Origin: Hymenobacter properus | GTDB taxonomy: Bacteria > Bacteroidota > Bacteroidia > Cytophagales > Hymenobacteraceae | Direction of reading: 5' to 3' | Length of the DNA: 64,000 nt | Assembly (NCBI RefSeq): GCF_015694735.1 | Contig: NZ_JADQDP010000001.1 | Coordinates: 124,001-188,000, forward strand | Shown here: positions 59,392 to 64,000 of the stretch, in pieces | Numbering within the stretch: the stretch's first letter is position 1 | Layout of the letters: every line of letters starts with the position of its first letter | Position numbers and translations under genes: made by a program | Notes under the pieces: model-generated | Database searches by the model: none | Told to the model about the DNA's origin: nothing | The model's input: the letters and a program-made list of their open reading frames with translations, nothing else

Positions 59392-61749
59392 TTAAAACCG
59401 GAAGTTGTAAGTCAGCGAGGGAATAACCGGAAACAGCGACACCTGCCGGGCCTGGAAACCGGTGGTGCGGCCGGTGCCCTTGTCCTTCACCGTGTCGAAG
59501 AACACAAAGTAGGCATTGCGGCGATTGTAGGCGTTGTAGATGCTCAGGGTGAGGTCCTGGTTGAGCCGGGAGCCAATTTTGTACACCACGCCCAGGTCGA
59601 GGCGGTGGTAAGGGATGAGCTGGTAGGAGTTGCGGTTCGGGTAAATGGGCACGGGGCGCGGGTCGAGGCCCACGCTGGAGCCGGGAATATCCTGCAGGCC
59701 AAAGCGGCCCAAGGGCAATGTGGTGAGGTTGCCAGAGGTATATACAAAGCTGGCCGTGAGATTGATGCGCGGGTTGAGCTGATGCAGCACTACCACCGTC
59801 AGGTTGTGGCGGCGGTCGTAGTTCGGGTGGAAATCCTCGCCGTTGTTGACGCCCGTGGTGCCGCGCTGGGGCTGGAAGTTGCGCCAGCTCCAAGCCAGCG
59901 TGTAGCCTATCCAGCCGGTGGTTTTGCCGGTTTTCTTTTCCAGGTAAATCTCGTTGCCATAGCTCCAGCTTTTGCCGAATATAAACTCCGCGTCCAGCTC
60001 CGGGTTCACAAACAGCTGGGCGCCGTCGCGAAAATCGACCTGGTTGCGGCCCCACTTGTAATACACCTCATCGGTGAGCAGGTACTTGCCATTGCCCAGC
60101 AGGAAGCTGGCCCCGGTGCTCACCTGCTGCGATTTCTGCGGCATCACCGACAGGCGCGAAGGGTACCAGATGTCAGTGGGCAGGGTGGCGCCCGAGTTCG
60201 TCACCAAGTGCACGTACTGGTACATCAGGGCGTAGTTCACCTTGAAGGACGTGCGCTCGTTGAGGGCGTAGCGGGCGGCCGCGCGAGGCTCCACGCCGCC
60301 GTACTGGTCGGCGCCGCTGCGGAAGCCGGTGAGGCGCAGGCCGCCTTCGAGCTGCAGCTTGTCGGACGCCTTGTAGCTGTCGGAGGCGTAGAGCGCGCCC
60401 TCCAGGCCGTAGTAGTTCACATCGGAGCCGAAGTTGATGCGGCCGTCGCCGGAGTTGGCATCGAGGCGGCCCACGCCGAAGCGGTGCTGGGTGAGCAGCG
60501 CGCCGGCCTTGAGCTGGTGCCGGTCGGTGGGCGCGTATTCAAAGTCGCTTCGGGCCGTGTAATCGCGGATGTTAGAGCCCAGGCCGAAGGTGAAGGTGTC
60601 GAGCTTGTTGCTGAGGTTGTACTGGTAATCGGACACCGCCACGGATGTATTCACAAACAGCTTAGACGAAAACACGTGGTTCCAGCGCAGCGTGCCGATG
60701 GTGTTGCCCCAGTTGAAATTGAAATTGAAGCCGCCCGTGCTGCTGAAGCCGAAAATGTCGCGCCCCAGGTAGCCGGTCAGAAACAGATGGTCCTTCTCGC
60801 CCAAGGTGTAGTTGGCCTTGGCGTTCATGTCATAGAAATAGTAGTCGGGAATGGGGCTATAGTCCTCCTTCCCTTCGTTGGCCTTGTTGAGCGCCCGCGT
60901 GAAAATGTCGAAGTACGTGCGCCGCCCGCTCACGATAAACGAGCCCTTACCCTTGTTGATGGGGCCCTCATACGTAAGCCGCGACGAAATGAGCCCAATG
61001 CCACCCGTGGCCACGTAGTGCTGCCGGTCGCCTTCGCGCAGCTTCACATCCACCACAGACGACAAGCGCCCGCCAAACTGCGCCGGAAAGCCCGATTTGT
61101 ACAGGTCGACGCTCTGCACCGCGTCGGAGTTGAACACCGAAAACAGCCCGAACAAGTGGTTGGGGTTGTACACCAGTGCATTATCGAGCAGCACCAGGTT
61201 TTGGTCGGAAGAGCCGCCGCGCACGAACAGGCCGCTGGTGCCCTCGCCGCCGCTTTGCACGCCGGGCTTGAGCTGCAGGGTTTTCAGAATGTCGACCTCG
61301 CCAAACAGCGCGGGCAGCAGCTTAGCCTCGCGGATGCTGAGGTGCTCGACGCCCATTTGGGTGGTTTTCAGTTTTTCCTGCAGGGTGGCCGCGCCTTCCA
61401 CCACCACTTCGCCCAGCTCGTTGCCGCTTTCATCGAGTACAAAGCTCAGGCGCTGGTTGCGGGTCAGGTTGAGGTCGCGGGTTTGCTGCAGGTAGCCAAT
61501 GAAGGCAATGACCAGCTGGTGGCGGCCCGCCGGCAAACTCAAACGGAAGTGGCCCAGCGAATCGGCCGCGGTGCCTGTGCCGAGGGCTGGCACCGCCACA
61601 CTGGCGCCGGGCAGGGCCTCGCCCCGGGCGCTGCGCACAGTGCCGCTAAGAGTGAACCGGGTTTCTTGCTGAGCCCAAGCCCTTTGCGGCCCGGCCCAAC
61701 TAAGCAAAAGGATAAGGAACAGATAACGCGCAGAATAACTAAATGCCAT
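59392..61749 (-). CDS. TonB-dependent receptor with N-terminal carboxypeptidase-regulatory-like domain
   Basis: The 785-residue product has a signal peptide (LFLILLLSWAGPQRAWAQ), an N-terminal CarboxypepD_reg-like domain (FTLSGTVRSARGEALPGASV, FRLSLPAGRHQLVIAFIGY), a plug domain (LPALFGEVDILKTLQLKPGV, VRGGSSDQNLVLLDNALVY) and a beta barrel. The end YNRRNAYFVFFD and LFPVIPSLTYNFRF, with a final aromatic residue, is that of an outer membrane protein. It imports a large or rare ligand with energy from TonB/ExbBD. No SusD gene follows; instead a DUF4249 gene does. The start at 61749 begins the signal peptide. Confidence 0.93.
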   Translation of the reverse strand: MAFSYSARYLFLILLLSWAGPQRAWAQQETRFTLSGTVRSARGEALPGASVAVPALGTGTAADSLGHFRLSLPAGRHQLVIAFIGYLQQTRDLNLTRNQRLSFVLDESGNELGEVVVEGAATLQEKLKTTQMGVEHLSIREAKLLPALFGEVDILKTLQLKPGVQSGGEGTSGLFVRGGSSDQNLVLLDNALVYNPNHLFGLFSVFNSDAVQSVDLYKSGFPAQFGGRLSSVVDVKLREGDRQHYVATGGIGLISSRLTYEGPINKGKGSFIVSGRRTYFDIFTRALNKANEGKEDYSPIPDYYFYDMNAKANYTLGEKDHLFLTGYLGRDIFGFSSTGGFNFNFNWGNTIGTLRWNHVFSSKLFVNTSVAVSDYQYNLSNKLDTFTFGLGSNIRDYTARSDFEYAPTDRHQLKAGALLTQHRFGVGRLDANSGDGRINFGSDVNYYGLEGALYASDSYKASDKLQLEGGLRLTGFRSGADQYGGVEPRAAARYALNERTSFKVNYALMYQYVHLVTNSGATLPTDIWYPSRLSVMPQKSQQVSTGASFLLGNGKYLLTDEVYYKWGRNQVDFRDGAQLFVNPELDAEFIFGKSWSYGNEIYLEKKTGKTTGWIGYTLAWSWRNFQPQRGTTGVNNGEDFHPNYDRRHNLTVVVLHQLNPRINLTASFVYTSGNLTTLPLGRFGLQDIPGSSVGLDPRPVPIYPNRNSYQLIPYHRLDLGVVYKIGSRLNQDLTLSIYNAYNRRNAYFVFFDTVKDKGTGRTTGFQARQVSLFPVIPSLTYNFRF

Positions 61750-61827
61750 AGAGGAGCCAAGAGGGTAGCGCAAAGGTAGCCACCCCCCAACGCCGGGGTT
61801 GGGCAGATAGTTTGCCCGAGGGCTTCG

Positions 61828-62157
61828 CTACTGCGTCACCGACGCACTTTTACCCACGTAGGGTTGCAGCACCTGCGTAATTTGGGCAGCGGGCACCACG
61901 CCGGCCTGCCGCCACACCGGCTGCCCTTGGTGGAAGAGAATGAGCGTGGGAATGCTTTGCACGCGGTATTGCTGGGCCACGGCCTGGTTTTTATCCACGT
62001 CGATTTTGATGACGCGCAGCTTGCCGCCGTGCTGGGCCGCTACTTGCTCCAGGATGGGTGCCATGGTTTTGCAGGGGCCGCACCAGGTGGCATAAAAATC
62101 AACCAAAACCGGCATACCGGGGCTATTGATGAGCTCGGAAAAGGACTTGCGGGGCAT
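61828..62157 (-). CDS. trxA: Thioredoxin
   Basis: The 109-residue product is a classical thioredoxin with VLVDFYATWCGPCKTMAPIL (active site WCGPC), VIKIDVDKNQAVAQQYRVQS and the cis-proline motif SIPTLILFHQG. It reduces disulfides in the cytoplasm; no signal peptide is seen from the start at 62157, though the upstream frame to 62181 would add eight hydrophobic residues. It could serve the Bcp peroxidase in this window. Its coding region starts 108 bases behind the next gene stop, with a terminator between. Confidence 0.94.
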   Translation of the reverse strand: MPRKSFSELINSPGMPVLVDFYATWCGPCKTMAPILEQVAAQHGGKLRVIKIDVDKNQAVAQQYRVQSIPTLILFHQGQPVWRQAGVVPAAQITQVLQPYVGKSASVTQ

Positions 62158-62208
62158 GATTTCAAGAAATAAGAAGTGCAAAACAGGAAGGAACGTGGCT
62201 TAAACGCA

Positions 62209-62235
62209 AAAAGCCCGGCGGGCGGCCGGGCTTTC
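62209..62235 (-). terminator. Probable terminator behind the exported protein gene at 62265
   Basis: AAAGCCCGGC (62210-62219) pairs perfectly with GCCGGGCTTT (62225-62234) around GGGCG. On the minus strand, TTTTGCG follows the stem. Confidence 0.7.
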
Positions 62236-62264
62236 GAAAAATGCGGGCTTGCCGCGCGGCAGCA

Positions 62265-62714
62265 CTATTTGGTGATGACGGTCACGTCATTGGCCACTTC
62301 CGGGAACACGAAGCGGCCGCTCACGGCTTTCACGCCTTTCACGCGGCATTCCCAGGTGTAGCGGCCGGGGGTGGCGTTGGCGGCCTCGCCGCTATCGGTT
62401 TTGAAGTAGTCGGGGTCGGCCGGGTCGGTGGGAAAAAGCACGTCGATGCCGGTTTGGTTTTTGGCCAGCTGCTTCACCAGGAAATAGTCTTTGCCGGTTT
62501 TCTCGCTGTGCACCACAAAAGTAGCCGTGTAAGGGCCGAGCTGCCCGTATTTGTCGAGAATGCCCAACTTGATTTGGGCGGTGGTGCTCACCATCCACGT
62601 TTGGGCGTGGGCGGCGGAGGCGCTCAGCAGCCAACAAGCCACCAAGGACCCCAGAAGCCGGCCCGCGCGCAGCAGGCGTTTAGAAGATTGGGCAGGATGT
62701 ACAGGTGTTGTCAT
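62265..62714 (-). CDS. Exported protein of unknown function
   Basis: The 149-residue product has an N-terminal basic region and signal peptide (LLGSLVACWLLSASAAHAQ). The mature part of about 110 residues is a beta-sandwich: WMVSTTAQIKLGILDKYG, YTATFVVHSEKTGKDYF, VLFPTDPADPDYF and RYTWECRVKGVKAVSGRF. I do not recognise the family. It has normal base composition. The start at 62714 is chosen for the signal peptide; the upstream frame to 62843 has no pattern. It lies 30 bases upstream of the terminator for its own transcript. Confidence 0.7.
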   Translation of the reverse strand: MTTPVHPAQSSKRLLRAGRLLGSLVACWLLSASAAHAQTWMVSTTAQIKLGILDKYGQLGPYTATFVVHSEKTGKDYFLVKQLAKNQTGIDVLFPTDPADPDYFKTDSGEAANATPGRYTWECRVKGVKAVSGRFVFPEVANDVTVITK

Positions 62715-62886
62715 GAGAAGAAGAGGGCGGAAAAGGACAAATTGAAAATGAACGGTCAGCAAACCGAACACGCACACCAATGCCGGCCAAGTTAACGCCC
62801 TGAAAACAAATCCGCAACTTGCCGCTAACCGGCGTTGTTGCACGGGAAAGGAAAAGAAGCCCTCAAAAATCGGTTTATTTCAATTT

Positions 62887-63216
62887 ATGGCAAGACGACG
62901 CGCCCGCCTCGGCCCCGGCCCTCCCGCAGCCAGCATGGCCCGCGCCCAGCCCCAGTGCGGCCTTTGCGAGCGCACAGTGCAGGCCACCTCGCGCCACCAC
63001 CTGGTGCCGCGCGAGGAAGGGGGCCGCTACGGTCCCACCGTCGACCTGTGCCAGCCCTGCCACAGCAGCGTGCACCGCTTCCTCACCAACCGCGAGCTGG
63101 CCCGCCAGTACCCTACCGTGGAGGCCCTGCGCGCCGCCGAAGGCCTGCAAACCTACCTGAGTTGGATTCGCAAGCAACGCGTGGAGTGCATCACCAACCG
63201 GCGCGGGCGGCACTGA
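62887..63216 (+). CDS. Small HNH-endonuclease-like zinc protein
   Basis: The 109-residue product has Cys24-x2-Cys27 and Cys55-x2-Cys58 as a zinc site, between which RHHLVPREEGG (His37-His38) is the HNH nucleic acid-cutting motif, and LCQPCHSSVHRFLTN with His59 and His63 completes the beta-beta-alpha-metal fold. The rest is helical (YPTVEALRAAEGLQTYLSWI). This matches small stand-alone HNH proteins common in bacteria, whose role is unclear. An ATG at 62935 would remove 16 residues but no motif. It converges with sbcC; the stops are three bases apart. Confidence 0.83.
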   Translation: MARRRARLGPGPPAASMARAQPQCGLCERTVQATSRHHLVPREEGGRYGPTVDLCQPCHSSVHRFLTNRELARQYPTVEALRAAEGLQTYLSWIRKQRVECITNRRGRH

Positions 63217-63219
63217 TAA

Positions 63220-64000
63220 TCAAGGCGTAGCGCAGCTGGTCTCGTCGCCTCGCACGCCCACTAGGTACACGGTGCTGTTGCCGCCCGCGCCGGGCCGCAC
63301 CCGAATCTGAGTTCCAATCCGGTCTTTGAGGTCCGACACGTGGGAAATAACACCAATCATTTTGCCTGAGTGCTGCAGGCGCTCCAGCGCGTCCAGCGCC
63401 GTGTTCAGAGCGTCGGGGTCGAGCGTGCCGAACCCTTCGTCGATAAACAACGACTCGATGCGGGCCTTGTGGCCAGCCAGCTCGCTCAGGCCCAGCGCCA
63501 GCGCCAGGCTCACTAAAAAGCTTTCGCCGCCCGAGAGCGAGGCCATGGGGCGCACCGTATCGGCCTGGTCGTGGTCGATGATTTGCAGCTCCAGGTTGCG
63601 ATTGGGCGTTTTCAGGATGGTGTAGCGGCCCGTGAGCTGGCGCAGGCGCAAATTGGCCAGCCGGGCTAGGTGCGTGAGCGTGAGGCCCTGGGCAAATTGG
63701 CTAAACTTGTCGCCCCGTGCCGAACCAATCTGTTCACTCAAATCCTGCCAGCGCTGCTCTTCCTGCTGGCGCAGGGTCAGCTCGTGCTGGCCGGCGGCCA
63801 GCCGCTCACGCGCGTCATCGTCTTGCCGGAGTTGGTTGCCCACGGCCCCGAGCTGCTGCTGCAAAATATCATCGGCCGCCGACAGCGCCTGGAGCTGGGC
63901 GGTGAGTTCGGCAGCGGTGTGGGGCGTGAGACCGGCTTCGGCGTGGTGGTGAAGCTCGGCCGTGAGGTCGGAAAGGCGGCGGGCGGCGGCGGCCTGAGCG
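63220..64000 (-). CDS. sbcC: C-terminal part of exonuclease subunit SbcC, cut by the window end
   Basis: The open frame runs from the stop at 63220-63222 to the window edge without a stop codon. The visible 259 residues begin with a coiled coil rich in Gln, Ala and Leu (for example DDDARERLAAGQHELTLRQQ), then the ATPase C-terminal half: LSGGESFLVSLALALGLSEL is the ABC signature, SLFIDEGFGTLDPDAL is Walker B and VISHVSDLKDRIG the switch histidine. This is the SbcC/Rad50 head. With SbcD (not in view) it cuts DNA hairpins and palindromes. That is of interest here because the window is rich in palindromic repeats. The N-terminal head is outside the window. Confidence 0.9.
   Translation of the reverse strand, partial: AQAAAARRLSDLTAELHHHAEAGLTPHTAAELTAQLQALSAADDILQQQLGAVGNQLRQDDDARERLAAGQHELTLRQQEEQRWQDLSEQIGSARGDKFSQFAQGLTLTHLARLANLRLRQLTGRYTILKTPNRNLELQIIDHDQADTVRPMASLSGGESFLVSLALALGLSELAGHKARIESLFIDEGFGTLDPDALNTALDALERLQHSGKMIGVISHVSDLKDRIGTQIRVRPGAGGNSTVYLVGVRGDETSCATP

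Noticed and set aside
59605..61779. 724-residue open frame antisense to the TonB-dependent receptor
   Set aside because: Same cause: the antisense third frame of a GC-rich gene lacks stops. No motif, signal peptide or start context.

Overview
The window looks like chromosomal DNA of a GC-rich member of the Bacteroidota, most likely a Hymenobacter-like cytophagal bacterium. Supporting evidence: a type IX secretion-type C-terminal domain on an FG-GAP protein (28514-30262), a TonB-dependent receptor paired with a DUF4249 lipoprotein (58421-61749), a soluble acyl-ACP desaturase, many short lipoproteins, a Bacteroidota-like -7 promoter box (47468-47475) and generally very GC-rich coding sequence. 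This assignment is made from memory of these families, not from a search. No rRNA, tRNA, CRISPR array, integrase or transposase gene was seen.

Layout. 1-2167: tail of an H-NOX-like protein, an arsenosugar-type AhpD protein, a rhodanese lipoprotein and a lipoprotein of a family often mislabelled Maf. 2130-5814 (minus): three glycosyltransferases. 5952-7902: Bcp peroxidase, SRPBCC protein, alpha/beta hydrolase. 7913-12032 (minus): a redox operon of FAD oxidoreductase, a small membrane protein with a natural six-histidine tail, a polyferredoxin and a formylglycine-generating-enzyme-like lipoprotein. 12158-16566: disordered protein, membrane-tethered carboxypeptidase-regulatory-like protein, amino acid permease, two related small lipoproteins. 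16671-21910: a 921-residue exported protein, NadR, CorA. 22154-27263: a small surface polysaccharide cluster (acyltransferase-like protein, flippase, GT2, polytopic protein). 27407-33561: desaturase, T9SS FG-GAP protein, AraC-Ogt fusion, envelope proteins. 33628-40203: DnaK, a two-gene low-GC pair, hydrolase, RluE-type pseudouridine synthase, MBL hydrolase, epimerase-like protein. 40504-48933: VWA protein, YiiX-like hydrolase, low-GC orphans, FabG, geranylgeranyl-reductase-like flavoprotein, TPR lipoprotein, dihydrolipoyl dehydrogenase. 48989-57809: low-GC orphan, CLC channel, EamA transporter, RarA, beta-barrel protein, SppA, purine nucleoside phosphorylase. 57892-64000: lipocalin-like lipoprotein, DUF4249/TonB receptor pair, thioredoxin, exported protein, HNH protein and the C-terminal part of SbcC.

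Most genes are core metabolism or envelope functions in short operons. The most striking non-coding signal is a family of 78-114 bp palindromic elements with GTCAT...ATGAC ends. Eleven copies in two sequence subfamilies are spread over the window. One copy is inserted inside another (40312-40485), which shows that the elements move, and one supplies the stop codon of a neighbouring gene (39517). A different G/C-rich hairpin repeat sits in frame inside a hydrolase gene (36999-37038). The redox operon with the His-tailed protein is the best candidate for an undescribed protein system.
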